Below are positions 1-7,524 of a stretch of 64,000 nt of DNA, piece by piece. Every line of letters starts with the position of its first letter. Position 1 is the first letter of the stretch. A program made the position numbers and the translations under genes. This DNA comes from Parabacteroides massiliensis. Its GTDB lineage: Bacteria > Bacteroidota > Bacteroidia > Bacteroidales > Tannerellaceae. The DNA lies in assembly GCF_900155425.1 (NCBI RefSeq), contig NZ_LT700189.1:923787-987786 (forward strand), given 5' to 3'. The notes beneath the pieces were generated by a model that did not search any database, was not told the origin of the DNA, and saw only the letters and a program-made list of their open reading frames with translations.

Positions 1-1081
1 GGACCATCTTGCCGCCGGAAAGCCCCCAGCTCTTCGCCTCATCGGGCGTGATATGCACTTTCTCGTATGTCTCATAACTTCCGTCGCGACGGCAGAGGAA
101 ACCGACGTTATACAATCCGTCGTCTTTGATCAACGGCATGCTTCCGGTGATGATATTGATGTTGTAGCTGATCGCCAGGTTGATGAAGCGGTTCAGCATC
201 TCGTCCGTATATTTCGCCAGCTCGCGGATAGCCTCCGACTCGCTCATGTGGTTGAACTTAGCCATCAGAGGGGCATTGAAATATTCGGGGAAAAGGATAA
301 AGTCGCTCTTATAATCGGACACGGCATCCACAAAAAACTCCACCTGCTCGAACACGTCGTCGAGGCCCTTGTAAGGTCGCATCTGCCACTGGACAAGGCC
401 GACACGGACGGTCGTCTTGGTCGAAACGATTTCCGGGGTCGGCTGGTAATAGATATTGTCCCATTGCAGCAGGGTTGCATAATGCTTGGATTCCTCGTCG
501 TTCGGCAAGTAGTTCGTCATCACTTTGCGAACGTGGAAATCGTTCGATATCTGGAAAGTCAGCACCGGGTCGTAAATTTCTCTTTTACGGACCTTGTCGA
601 TATATTCCTTCGGGCGCATCGTATCTGCATATTTATGATAATTCGGGATACGTCCGCCGAACATAATCGCTTTCAAATTCAGGCTTTCGCACAGTTCCTT
701 CCGGTAATCATACATACGCCGTGCCAGGCGCAAGCCCCGGTAATCGGGATGGATAAAGACTTCGATACCATAGAGAATATTACCTTTCGGGTTATGCGTG
801 TTAAAGGTTTCGTTGCCGGTAACAAAGGCGTAGGTATGGTCGTTCTTCACCTTGTCGTAATCGACGATGATAGACAAGGCGCAACCCACGATCTTATCGT
901 CCACGACCGTAACCACCTGCCCTTCCGGGAAAATAGTGATCAACTTCTTGATTTGCTCACGTGTCCAAAACACATCCGAGCCATCTGAATAAACTCTTGT
1001 GAAAGATTGAGATAATTGTTGGTAGTCCGCCATCTGTAGGGTACGGACCTCTACTTTGTTAATCTTAGGAGCGTGTTCCAT
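1..1081 (-). CDS. GNAT acetyltransferase fused to carbon-nitrogen hydrolase (3' end outside window)
   Basis: The reverse strand reads open from an ATG at 1081 to the window edge (about 360 residues), so the C-terminus is missing. Residues about 10-190 resemble a GNAT acetyltransferase, with an acetyl-CoA-loop-like stretch around HPDYRGLRLARRMY. From about residue 235 (VRVGLVQWQM) a nitrilase-fold carbon-nitrogen hydrolase begins. Its catalytic Glu is visible in LFPEYF and its Lys in YEKVHIT; the catalytic Cys would lie beyond the window. This GNAT-nitrilase fusion is known in Bacteroidetes and elsewhere, and its substrate is not established. A -7 box on the same strand at 1110-1117 supports the start. 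The gene faces away from its only visible neighbours, the tRNAs. Family assignment is firm; the amide substrate is unknown. Confidence 0.85.
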   Translation of the reverse strand, partial: MEHAPKINKVEVRTLQMADYQQLSQSFTRVYSDGSDVFWTREQIKKLITIFPEGQVVTVVDDKIVGCALSIIVDYDKVKNDHTYAFVTGNETFNTHNPKGNILYGIEVFIHPDYRGLRLARRMYDYRKELCESLNLKAIMFGGRIPNYHKYADTMRPKEYIDKVRKREIYDPVLTFQISNDFHVRKVMTNYLPNDEESKHYATLLQWDNIYYQPTPEIVSTKTTVRVGLVQWQMRPYKGLDDVFEQVEFFVDAVSDYKSDFILFPEYFNAPLMAKFNHMSESEAIRELAKYTDEMLNRFINLAISYNINIITGSMPLIKDDGLYNVGFLCRRDGSYETYEKVHITPDEAKSWGLSGGKMV

Positions 1082-1109
1082 TTCTCATTTCATTTTTGTA
1101 AGATCGCCG

Positions 1110-1117
1110 CAAAAATA
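1110..1117 (-). promoter_or_regulatory. -7 box (TATTTTTG) of the GNAT-nitrilase gene
   Basis: This is a reverse-strand match to the Bacteroidetes -7 consensus TAnnTTTG, about 30 nt upstream of the ATG at 1081. Confidence 0.5.
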
Positions 1118-1192
1118 TAAAAAGTTTCATCCGGATAAAACAAAAAACGCCACGACAGCCCAAAAAACATGGGGTCGAAGCGAAACGAACAC

Positions 1193-1222
1193 AAAAAAAG
1201 GCCACTGACAACCAGTGACCTT
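1193..1222 (-). terminator. Terminator after tRNA-Ser(GGA)
   Basis: A GC-containing inverted repeat (arms 1198-1207 and 1213-1222) is followed on the reverse strand by a T run. It begins 5 nt after the tRNA 3' end. Confidence 0.75.
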
Positions 1223-1226
1223 CAGC

Positions 1227-1313
1227 GGAGAAAGCGGGATTCGAACCCGCGAAACCCTTTAGGGGTTTACACGCTTTCCAGGCGTGCCTCTTCAACCACT
1301 CGAGCATCTCTCC
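1227..1313 (-). tRNA. tRNA-Ser (anticodon GGA)
   Basis: The 87-nt gene folds as a class II tRNA. The acceptor arm is GGAGAGA/TTTCTCC, the anticodon loop CTGGAAA gives GGA, there is a long variable arm (AACCCCT/AGGGGTT), and the T-loop is GTTCGAATC. CCA is not encoded. It reads serine UCC/UCU codons. It has its own terminator and lies 78 nt downstream of a second tRNA-Ser on the same strand. Confidence 0.95.
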
Positions 1314-1365
1314 TTTTCGGTTGAAAACCATGTAAATCCGGAAGCAGCCAGCCTCCATAAAACGT

Positions 1366-1388
1366 AAAAAGCAGCTTTTGCTGCTTTC
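1366..1388 (-). terminator. Terminator after tRNA-Ser(UGA)
   Basis: The stem AAAGCAGC/GCTGCTTT is followed by a T run on the reverse strand. It begins 4 nt after tRNA-Ser(UGA), so the two tRNAs may be separate transcripts. Confidence 0.7.
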
Positions 1389-1391
1389 AGC

Positions 1392-1475
1392 GGAGAAAGA
1401 GGGATTCGAACCCCCGGAACCTCTCGGTTCAACGGTTTTCAAGACCGCCGCAATCGACCACTCTGCCATCTCTCC
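1392..1475 (-). tRNA. tRNA-Ser (anticodon TGA)
   Basis: The 84-nt class II tRNA has the anticodon loop CTTGAAA giving TGA, a variable arm around GAACCGAGAGGTTC, and the T-loop GTTCGAATC. CCA is not encoded. It shares acceptor and T arms with the neighbouring serine tRNA, suggesting an old duplication. A -7 box lies 19 nt upstream. Confidence 0.95.
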
Positions 1476-1493
1476 TCGTCTCTAAGACGGGTG

Positions 1494-1501
1494 CAAAAAT
1501 A
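1494..1501 (-). promoter_or_regulatory. -7 box (TATTTTTG) of the tRNA-Ser(UGA) gene
   Basis: A reverse-strand TAnnTTTG match sits 19 nt upstream of the mature tRNA 5' end, which suits a tRNA promoter. Confidence 0.5.
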
Positions 1502-1548
1502 GAGGGTTCATTTGAATTATGCAAGCTTTTCGTTTCATTTCTTCTCTT

Positions 1549-1584
1549 TTTTTCTGATTTTCATTCCTCTTTTTCTGATTTTCA
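1549..1584. repeat. Two copies of a 15-nt word at 21-bp spacing
   Basis: TTTTTCTGATTTTCA occurs at 1549-1563 and again at 1570-1584, exactly 21 bp apart. A looser third unit may precede it near 1528. It lies between tRNA-Ser and the carboxyltransferase gene. Confidence 0.6.
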
Positions 1585-1628
1585 AACACATAATAGAATG
1601 TCGAATACATAAAAAAACGACCTAAATA

Positions 1629-3200
1629 TTATGTAGTAACATGCACATGCTTCTTCTTTGAAAGAAAATTGTGCGCCATCATCGGGAAAAGTTCCAGGAG
1701 CAGGATTTCTTTTTCGTTTTCGGCCAACCGGGTCTCCATTTCTTCCACAAGGGGATTCTCCTGCATTTCATAATCGGACGGATCATAGGGAACTTCATCT
1801 CGCGATCCGGTGATCTTCAATCGAAACTCAGGATCGACCGGGACCGGTGTCTTTCCATACTCGCCTTTTACCAGGGCGATGAACTGGTTGGAGGGATTGC
1901 TGTACATCGGACGTCCCTTCAGCTGATCCAACGCGCACGAGACTGCCTGAGCCCCGATGATCTGGCTCGTCGGCGTAACCAAAGGCGGCAATCCGGCATC
2001 CATACGTACCCGTGGGATCAACGACATCGCTTTTTCCAGCAAGTCCGACTGCCCCAACTGTTTCAACTGGGCTACCATATTCGTGTACATGCCTCCCGGT
2101 ATCTGAGCCTTCTTCACCAGTTCGTCGGGTTCGGGAAAATCAAAATATTCTTCTATGGCACGGCAGAAGAGCAGCAAATCGTCCTCTTTATCTTTCCGGG
2201 CGGCGTCTATGGCATCGTTGAAGAAACGGTCGATCTCGTTCGGTATCCTGTCCGTCAGCGGATTAAACGGCTTAGGCAGTTGTTTTGCCATATCGAAAGC
2301 CGACAACTCTTTGCGGATATCCAGCAAATGGGAATTGATTCTCGCGATTGCTTCCATATTGATATCCAGCTCGATTCCCATCTTTTTGCAGAACACGTAC
2401 ACCAGTTCGACTGCCGGAGCGGCTGTTCCACCGGCGAAATACCAGATGTTGGTATCGACAATATCCACCCCGTTGACGATAGCGGCCAAGACCGAGGCCA
2501 GGCCATATCCGGGCGTACAATGGGTATGAAAATCCACCGGAACTTTGAGATGTTTTTTGAACAGACGCACCATTTCGGCGCTTCTTCCCGGCGGGATCAG
2601 GCCGCTCATGTCTTTAATCGTGATCATGTCGGCTCCCAATGCCACCATTTGAAGCGCCTTATTCAGAAAATATTCGTTTGTGAAAACAGGCTTATGCAAC
2701 GGATGTCCGTGTAAAGCTGCGACAATTCTCTCAACGGCCGAATGGTACGGATCGATCGTGTAGCAGACAGCACAATCGGCCATTCCGCCGAAGCGTTTCA
2801 CATATCTGACCGTCGATTTTATATTCTCCACATCGTTCAACGCATCGAATATGCGCATGATATCCAATCCCGATTCTATGGAGTTGCGACAGAAGCCTTT
2901 TATGAGCTTATCCGGATAAGGATTGTAACCGAACAGGTTACGTCCGCGTGAAAGGGCCGCCAACTTAGATGCGTCTCCTACGGCAACTTTTATTTTCTCC
3001 AATCGCTCCCACGGGTCTTCTTCCAGATATCGCATGATGGAATCGGGCACGGCGCCACCCCATATTTCCATCGCATAAAAACCGGCTTCTTTGTAAAAAG
3101 GAAGCACTCTGTCTATCTGTTTTTGTGACATTCGCGTTGCAAAAGCAGATTGCTGACCATCCCGGAGAGTCAGATCCCGAATCAAAAGTTTTCGTATCAT
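1629..3200 (-). CDS. Pyruvate/oxaloacetate carboxyltransferase-type protein without biotinyl domain
   Basis: The 523-residue protein has the HMGL-like TIM barrel of oxaloacetate decarboxylase alpha, transcarboxylase 5S and pyruvate carboxylase CT domains. The N-terminal motif is RDLTLRDGQQS, the Lys expected to be carbamylated is in TIKDMSG, and metal ligands are in DFHTHCTPG. The conserved carboxylase domain follows to about residue 460. Full-length OadA proteins end in a biotinyl domain with an AMKM motif; this one ends in a charged tail with none, so biotin would have to be carried by a separate protein. This length resembles transcarboxylase 5S. The family reaction moves CO2 between biotin and pyruvate/oxaloacetate. 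No partner gene is adjacent and it appears to be a single-gene transcript. The fold is certain; the exact complex is not. Confidence 0.85.
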   Translation of the reverse strand: MIRKLLIRDLTLRDGQQSAFATRMSQKQIDRVLPFYKEAGFYAMEIWGGAVPDSIMRYLEEDPWERLEKIKVAVGDASKLAALSRGRNLFGYNPYPDKLIKGFCRNSIESGLDIMRIFDALNDVENIKSTVRYVKRFGGMADCAVCYTIDPYHSAVERIVAALHGHPLHKPVFTNEYFLNKALQMVALGADMITIKDMSGLIPPGRSAEMVRLFKKHLKVPVDFHTHCTPGYGLASVLAAIVNGVDIVDTNIWYFAGGTAAPAVELVYVFCKKMGIELDINMEAIARINSHLLDIRKELSAFDMAKQLPKPFNPLTDRIPNEIDRFFNDAIDAARKDKEDDLLLFCRAIEEYFDFPEPDELVKKAQIPGGMYTNMVAQLKQLGQSDLLEKAMSLIPRVRMDAGLPPLVTPTSQIIGAQAVSCALDQLKGRPMYSNPSNQFIALVKGEYGKTPVPVDPEFRLKITGSRDEVPYDPSDYEMQENPLVEEMETRLAENEKEILLLELFPMMAHNFLSKKKHVHVTT

Positions 3201-3367
3201 ACCTAATAAATTGTTTAGACCGTTTCAGACTTAATCTGTTTTTATAACCAAAAACGAAACGACTTTGATTGAAATTAGCGGGTTAAGAATAGCAAATGTT
3301 TATAAAAACGAACTTTTCCGCTTATCTTTTTGGCTTTCCATACTTTATTGGAATATAAAATAAAAAC

Positions 3368-3375
3368 TATCTTTG
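3368..3375 (+). promoter_or_regulatory. -7 box (TATCTTTG) of the double-GNAT gene
   Basis: This consensus -7 box lies 30 nt before ATG 3406. It overlaps a possible TTG start at 3373, which argues that translation begins at 3406. Confidence 0.6.
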
Positions 3376-3405
3376 GGGATTCATAACAACAAATTCAACA
3401 GACAC

Positions 3406-4494
3406 ATGACAATCTCCGGTACATCCGACACATTCCGAAAAGCAGAAACGACAGACATCGAACGGATCTGGCAAATTATCGGGCAGGCAAAAGCCCAAAT
3501 GCAACGTCTTGGAAGCCAGCAATGGGACGAGAACTATCCGGCCATCGAGCATATCCGTCAAGACATACAGGACGGAAACGGATATGTCGTTTGCCGGGAA
3601 GGCCGGGTTGTTGCCTACGGAGTCATTTCGTTCGACGGCGAACCGGTCTATAAAGGCATAGAGGGCAGATGGTCGAACGACCTGCCATACGTCATCGTCC
3701 ATCGCCTGGCTGTTGCCGACGAGATGAAACGGCAAGGCATGGCAAAGCGGTTTATGCTGCAAGCCGAGGAGGTGAGCCGCAGGAAAGGCGTCTACAATTT
3801 CCGCGTGGACACGAAATACGACAATGCTTACATGCTTCACCTGATCGACACGTTGGGTTTCCGGTATTGCGGCGAAGTGTATTACCGGAACAACAGCGCA
3901 AGGAAAGCTTTCGAAAAGACGATCCGTCCTCACTCCCTCCCGATAGGCATTTCCGGCTATACGATCCGGGAAGCGACTTTCGAGGATGCAGCCCCTATCT
4001 TCGAGGCGATCGACAAGAACCGGGAAGACTTGCGCATCTGGCTGCCTTTTGTCGACAGGCTCAAGAGCGTTGCGGACGAACAGGAATTCCTGCAATCCGT
4101 GTTGGCCGTCCCTTACGGGCAACGCGATCCTGTTTACATTCTGGAACAAGGGGAAACAATTTGCGGGCTGGCCGGTTTCCATTTCTCCGATGCTCCCAAC
4201 CATCGTACGGAAATTGGCTACTGGCTGCTTCCCGCCTACCGCGGAAAAGGAATCATCACGCACGCCGTCCGTCACCTTTGCCAATGGGCTGTCCGCGAAC
4301 GCAACATAAACCGTATCCAAATCCGGTGTGCCACCGGCAACTTACCGAGCAACGCCATCCCGAAACGTTTGGGCTTCACGCTGGAAGGGACCGAGCGGGA
4401 TGGAGAATTGCTGGTATCAAACGAATATGTAAATATTAATGTATATAGTATATTAAAAAAAGAAGTCGACTCATGGAACAAGAAATCCAATTAA
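3406..4494 (+). CDS. Tandem GNAT-domain acetyltransferase
   Basis: The 362-residue protein contains two GNAT domains. The first (about 5-165) has the acetyl-CoA-loop region DEMKRQGMAKRFM followed by an aromatic-rich GFRYCGEVYY end. The second (about 180-355) resembles RimJ/RimL N-terminal acetyltransferases, with EIGYWLLPAYRGKGI and NAIPKRLGFTLEG. Acceptors are unknown; RimJ/L relatives acetylate protein N-termini. The -7 box at 3368 sets the start at 3406, and an upstream in-frame TTG is rejected. The 3' end overlaps the AlaX-like gene by 22 nt, indicating translational coupling. The second domain is better supported than the first. Confidence 0.8.
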   Translation: MTISGTSDTFRKAETTDIERIWQIIGQAKAQMQRLGSQQWDENYPAIEHIRQDIQDGNGYVVCREGRVVAYGVISFDGEPVYKGIEGRWSNDLPYVIVHRLAVADEMKRQGMAKRFMLQAEEVSRRKGVYNFRVDTKYDNAYMLHLIDTLGFRYCGEVYYRNNSARKAFEKTIRPHSLPIGISGYTIREATFEDAAPIFEAIDKNREDLRIWLPFVDRLKSVADEQEFLQSVLAVPYGQRDPVYILEQGETICGLAGFHFSDAPNHRTEIGYWLLPAYRGKGIITHAVRHLCQWAVRERNINRIQIRCATGNLPSNAIPKRLGFTLEGTERDGELLVSNEYVNINVYSILKKEVDSWNKKSN

Positions 4495-4937
4495 ACGGCC
4501 ACAACAAAGCCGAATATCCTCCGATGCATACGGCGGAACATATTTTGAACCAGACGATGGTCCGCATGTTCGGTTGCCCTCGTTCAAAGAATGCGCATAT
4601 AGAAAGGAAAAAGAGCAAATGCGACTACGAGCTGCCGGAAGAACCGACTGCCGAGATGATGGCAGAGGTGGAACGCCGGATCAATGAGGTGATCGACCGG
4701 CATCTGCCCGTTACAATCGAATTTGTGCCGAAAGCGGAAGCCGGGGCAATCGTCGATCTCAGCAAATTGCCGGAAGACACAAGCGAGACGCTGCGCATTG
4801 TCCGTATCGGGGATTATGACGCCTGCGCGTGTATCGGAGCACATGTCGAGAACACGTCTGAAATCGGACATTTCAAAATGCTGACATACGATTATGCCGA
4901 CGGCCGGTTGCGCCTGCGTTTCAAACTGACGGAATAA
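4473..4937 (+). CDS. AlaX-type alanyl-tRNA editing (threonyl/alanyl SAD domain) protein
   Basis: The 154-residue protein is a free-standing editing domain. Its HTAEH motif (about residues 19-23) and the later CIGAHV segment supply the His and Cys/His zinc ligands of the ThrRS/AlaRS second-additional-domain family. AlaX proteins hydrolyse Ser-tRNA(Ala) or Gly-tRNA(Ala) in trans; which substrate applies here cannot be read. It is shorter than AlaX-M/L, close to AlaX-S. It starts inside the 3' end of the double-GNAT gene, so the two are co-translated. A hairpin at 4974-5025 probably ends the transcript. Confidence 0.85.
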   Translation: MEQEIQLNGHNKAEYPPMHTAEHILNQTMVRMFGCPRSKNAHIERKKSKCDYELPEEPTAEMMAEVERRINEVIDRHLPVTIEFVPKAEAGAIVDLSKLPEDTSETLRIVRIGDYDACACIGAHVENTSEIGHFKMLTYDYADGRLRLRFKLTE

Positions 4938-4973
4938 TTTATAAAACCAGACAACACCGAAAACCAACAACTT

Positions 4974-5025
4974 GGGAGGGGATATGCCATCCGCGTTTTG
5001 CGAAAAAAAATACAATATCCCCTCC
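4974..5025 (+). terminator. Hairpin after the AlaX gene
   Basis: Arms GGAGGGGATAT (4975-4985) and ATATCCCCTCC (5015-5025) pair perfectly over 11 bp around a 29-nt loop that contains a small GCG/CGC stem. No long T run follows, so it may be a processing or protective structure rather than a classic terminator. Confidence 0.55.
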
Positions 5026-5078
5026 TGAAGCAAGAATATCACATAAACACATAGCCCACAGCCATATACCCCAAAAGC

Positions 5079-5199
5079 CTGTTTCTTAAAAAATATTACC
5101 CTATAGGGAAATTTGAATTATATAGGGTACAAAATCGAATTTGATGCAGTAGTAGTTTCGATTCGAACCAATGGCTTTTTTGGGAATAAGACAATAAGG
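5079..5199 (+). repeat. 121-nt dispersed element, copy 1
   Basis: It aligns end to end without gaps to copies at 28182-28302 (reverse) and 58475-58595. Conserved blocks are TTAAAAAATATTACCC near the start, a 7-bp hairpin (ATTACCC-4 nt-GGGTAAT, one mismatch in this copy), AGTAGTTTCGATT in the middle, and ACAATAAGG at the end. It shares the CCAATGGCTTTTTT block with copy 2. It lies about 150 nt upstream of the pgk promoter. Confidence 0.85.
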
Positions 5200-5279
5200 G
5201 AAACGACCGGATGGACAAAACCGATCCCGACAAAGCGCAAAACGAACGAATTCCACTTTTCAAGCATTCCCATGCAAAG

Positions 5280-5303
5280 ACGGCAAAGCAAGGCCGTTTT
5301 TTA
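5280..5303 (+). terminator. Terminator-like stem upstream of pgk
   Basis: Stem ACGGC/GCCGT with an 8-nt loop runs directly into six T. It sits 355 nt beyond AlaX and just before the pgk promoter, so it could end a short RNA that covers the 121-nt element or insulate pgk. Confidence 0.5.
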
Positions 5304-5345
5304 TTTATGCCAACAATTTATAGAATTTGAAACAACGAAATAGAA

Positions 5346-5353
5346 TATTTTTG
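5346..5353 (+). promoter_or_regulatory. -7 box (TATTTTTG) of pgk
   Basis: The box lies 57 nt before ATG 5411, with a TTTG at 5326-5329 as a possible -33 element. A second candidate (TAAGTTTG) is at 5356-5363. Confidence 0.55.
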
Positions 5354-5410
5354 TGTAAGTTTGCGTCCGCTAAGCGTGATATTTTAATACAGAACTTAAA
5401 TATAAGAGTT

Positions 5411-6682
5411 ATGCAATCAATTGACAATTTCAATTTTGCCGGCAAAAAGGCATTTGTAAGAGTTGACTTCAACGTTCCTCTGGACGAAAACTTCAACATC
5501 ACAGACGACACTCGTATCCGTGCCGCCCTTCCTACTCTGAAAAAGATTTTGGCAGACGGTGGTAGTGTAATCATCGGCTCTCACCTGGGACGTCCGAAAG
5601 GCGTTACTGACAAATATTCACTGAAACACATCCTGAAACACGTTTCCGAACTGCTGGGTGTCGATGTTCAGTTTGCTAACGACTGTATCGGCGAAGAAGC
5701 CGGCGCTAAAGCTGCCGCTCTGCAACCGGGCGAAGCATTATTGCTTGAAAACCTTCGTTTCTATGCTGAAGAAGAAGGCAAACCGAGAGGTTTGGCAGAA
5801 GATGCGACAGACGAAGAAAAGAAAGCAGCCAAGAAAGCCGTTAAAGAAAGCCAGAAAGAATTTACAAAGAGATTGGCCTCCTATGCCGATTGCTATGTAA
5901 ACGACGCATTCGGTACGGCTCACCGTGCTCACGCTTCTACGGCATTGATCGCCGATTACTTCGACGCTGACCACAAAATGTTCGGCTACCTGATGGAAAA
6001 AGAAGTAAAAGCGGTTGAAAAAGTAATGAACGACATCACTCGTCCGTTTACTGCAATCATGGGTGGTTCCAAGGTTTCTTCCAAGATCGAAATCATCGAA
6101 AACCTGTTGAACAAGGTAGACAACCTGATCATCACCGGCGGTATGACTTACACCTTCACGAAGGCTATGGGCGGCAAGATCGGCAAATCAATCTGCGAAG
6201 ATGACAAGCTGGATCTGGCTATCGACCTGATGAAGAAAGCAAAAGAAAAAGGCGTAAACCTGGTATTGGCTGTCGACGCCAAGATTGCCGACGATTTCAG
6301 CAACGACGCCAAGACTGCTTATGCCGACGTAAACGAAATTCCTGACGGATGGGAAGGCCTTGACATCGGTCCGAAGACTATCGCTCTTTATGCCGAAGTT
6401 ATCAAGAACTCCAAGACTATCCTGTGGAACGGTCCTACAGGCGTATTCGAATTCGAAAACTTCACAGACGGTTCCCGCGCAGTCGGCGAAGCAATCGTTG
6501 AAGCAACCAAGAACGGCGCTTTCTCTTTAGTAGGCGGCGGAGACTCTGTAGCATGTGTTAACAAGTTCGGTCTGGCAAGCGGCGTTTCTTACGTTTCTAC
6601 AGGCGGTGGCGCTCTGCTGGAAGCCATCGAAGGCAAAGTTCTTCCGGGTATCGCAGCTATCAAAGGCGAAGCATACAAATAA
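5411..6682 (+). CDS. pgk: Phosphoglycerate kinase
   Basis: The 423-residue enzyme interconverts 1,3-bisphosphoglycerate plus ADP and 3-phosphoglycerate plus ATP in cytosolic glycolysis. The substrate-binding motif [10 protein letters not shown] is near residues 17-26, HLGRPKG follows, and LLENLRF and the nucleotide-loop motif GGGDSVA near the C-terminus are intact. A lysine-rich insertion (around [13 protein letters not shown], about 135-150) is a feature I associate with Bacteroidetes Pgk. The start at 5411 is preferred over an in-frame ATG at 5327, because the -7 box lies between them. A strong terminator at 6708 makes the gene monocistronic. Confidence 0.97.
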   Translation: MQSIDNFNFAGKKAFVRVDFNVPLDENFNITDDTRIRAALPTLKKILADGGSVIIGSHLGRPKGVTDKYSLKHILKHVSELLGVDVQFANDCIGEEAGAKAAALQPGEALLLENLRFYAEEEGKPRGLAEDATDEEKKAAKKAVKESQKEFTKRLASYADCYVNDAFGTAHRAHASTALIADYFDADHKMFGYLMEKEVKAVEKVMNDITRPFTAIMGGSKVSSKIEIIENLLNKVDNLIITGGMTYTFTKAMGGKIGKSICEDDKLDLAIDLMKKAKEKGVNLVLAVDAKIADDFSNDAKTAYADVNEIPDGWEGLDIGPKTIALYAEVIKNSKTILWNGPTGVFEFENFTDGSRAVGEAIVEATKNGAFSLVGGGDSVACVNKFGLASGVSYVSTGGGALLEAIEGKVLPGIAAIKGEAYK

Positions 6683-6707
6683 GAATAATCCTTATCCATT
6701 AAATAGA

Positions 6708-6738
6708 AGGCCGCTCCTTTCGGGGAGTGGCTTTTTTT
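6708..6738 (+). terminator. pgk terminator
   Basis: GGCCGCTCC pairs with GGGAGTGGC (one G-U pair) across a short loop and is followed by a run of seven T. Confidence 0.85.
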
Positions 6739-6832
6739 GTTCCATACAATTTTATGCTTACCTGTACGTTCTAAGAAAGAACAAACATCCGGAAATATCT
6801 TAATCAGATAAGCGGAACAAATTACCTATTTT

Positions 6833-7450
6833 ATGAAAACATTATTTTTCGTGTTATGCCTCTTCCTTTCTGTAGAAGGAGCTCTGAGCCAAGAAACCGG
6901 CAAATTGTATGCAACTCTTTCCGAGCTGCTAAACGAAACAAGCAGCAGTACATTGAACGTTATTAAGGAAAAACGGAACAAAAACCAACTGTTTATGTCC
7001 GGAGGAGGAGACTTCAAAATATATAATGGGGACAAAGAGCTCGATAAGGAGATCAAGAAAAAGACCTTTGCCATCGAGATTGATGACACGCTGTACATCA
7101 ATTGCATCGGATTAAAATTCAAAAAGCGTCCAATCGGAGCCTGGTTTGCACCAGGTCTTATTTGTAAAGGGAAAGTTTATTTCACAGCAATTCCCACAGG
7201 CTCAAATGCAGCTATAGCATTCGGGGTCGTTGGAGCAGCAGTACAATCAGCTAATGCAGCTTCATCACGTGTTTTCTACGAAGTAGACGATTCCGAAAAA
7301 AAGTTGAAATTAGACAGAGTGGATTCGAAAAAAATGGAAGAATTATTACAAAGATATCCGGAATTGCTGGAACGATACCAAAAAGAAGCATTCAAGGAAC
7401 ATATAGAAATTGTCGGTAAATATTTGCAAGCGATCAAGCAGCAGGAATAA
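6833..7450 (+). CDS. Secreted hypothetical protein
   Basis: The 205-residue protein starts with a Sec signal peptide (hydrophobic residues 3-18, cleavage probably after ALS, near 20). The mature part has a basic stretch (KEKRNKNQ), then a short predicted beta-rich segment with YINCIGLKFKKRPIGAWFAPG, a small-residue hydrophobic segment (about 125-140) that could associate with a membrane, and a charged helical C-terminus. It resembles small periplasmic Bacteroidales families annotated only as domains of unknown function; I do not recognise a biochemical role. It stands alone between pgk and proS. No strong -7 box is visible. Confidence 0.7.
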   Translation: MKTLFFVLCLFLSVEGALSQETGKLYATLSELLNETSSSTLNVIKEKRNKNQLFMSGGGDFKIYNGDKELDKEIKKKTFAIEIDDTLYINCIGLKFKKRPIGAWFAPGLICKGKVYFTAIPTGSNAAIAFGVVGAAVQSANAASSRVFYEVDDSEKKLKLDRVDSKKMEELLQRYPELLERYQKEAFKEHIEIVGKYLQAIKQQE

Positions 7451-7468
7451 TAAGTACAAATATTTTTG

Positions 7469-7476
7469 TACCTTTG
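7469..7476 (+). promoter_or_regulatory. -7 box (TACCTTTG) of proS
   Basis: A near-ideal TAnnTTTG lies 49 nt before ATG 7525. An alternative, TATTTTTG, is 8 nt further upstream. Confidence 0.6.
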
Positions 7477-7524
7477 CGCGTTATATTTAGAATCAAAAGA
7501 AAAAACATATAGAATTATAAGGAA

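Larger units (their letters stand above)
4938..5410. other. 473-nt intergenic region before pgk
   Basis: No convincing gene is present. It holds a hairpin (4974-5025), copy 1 of the 121-nt dispersed element (5079-5199), a terminator-like stem with a T run (5280-5303) and the pgk promoter (5346-5353). Short open frames here lack family resemblance and cross the repeat. Confidence 0.7.

Noticed and set aside
53-988. Long open frame on the forward strand at the window start
   Set aside because: The reverse strand encodes a clear GNAT-nitrilase fusion over the same bases, and the forward translation has no family features.
1065-1469. Reverse-strand open frame covering both serine tRNAs
   Set aside because: Its sequence (for example [27 protein letters not shown] in pieces) is translation through tRNA genes, a common false call.
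5113-5343. Small forward open frame before pgk
   Set aside because: It starts inside the 121-nt element and crosses a terminator; no resemblance to a known protein.
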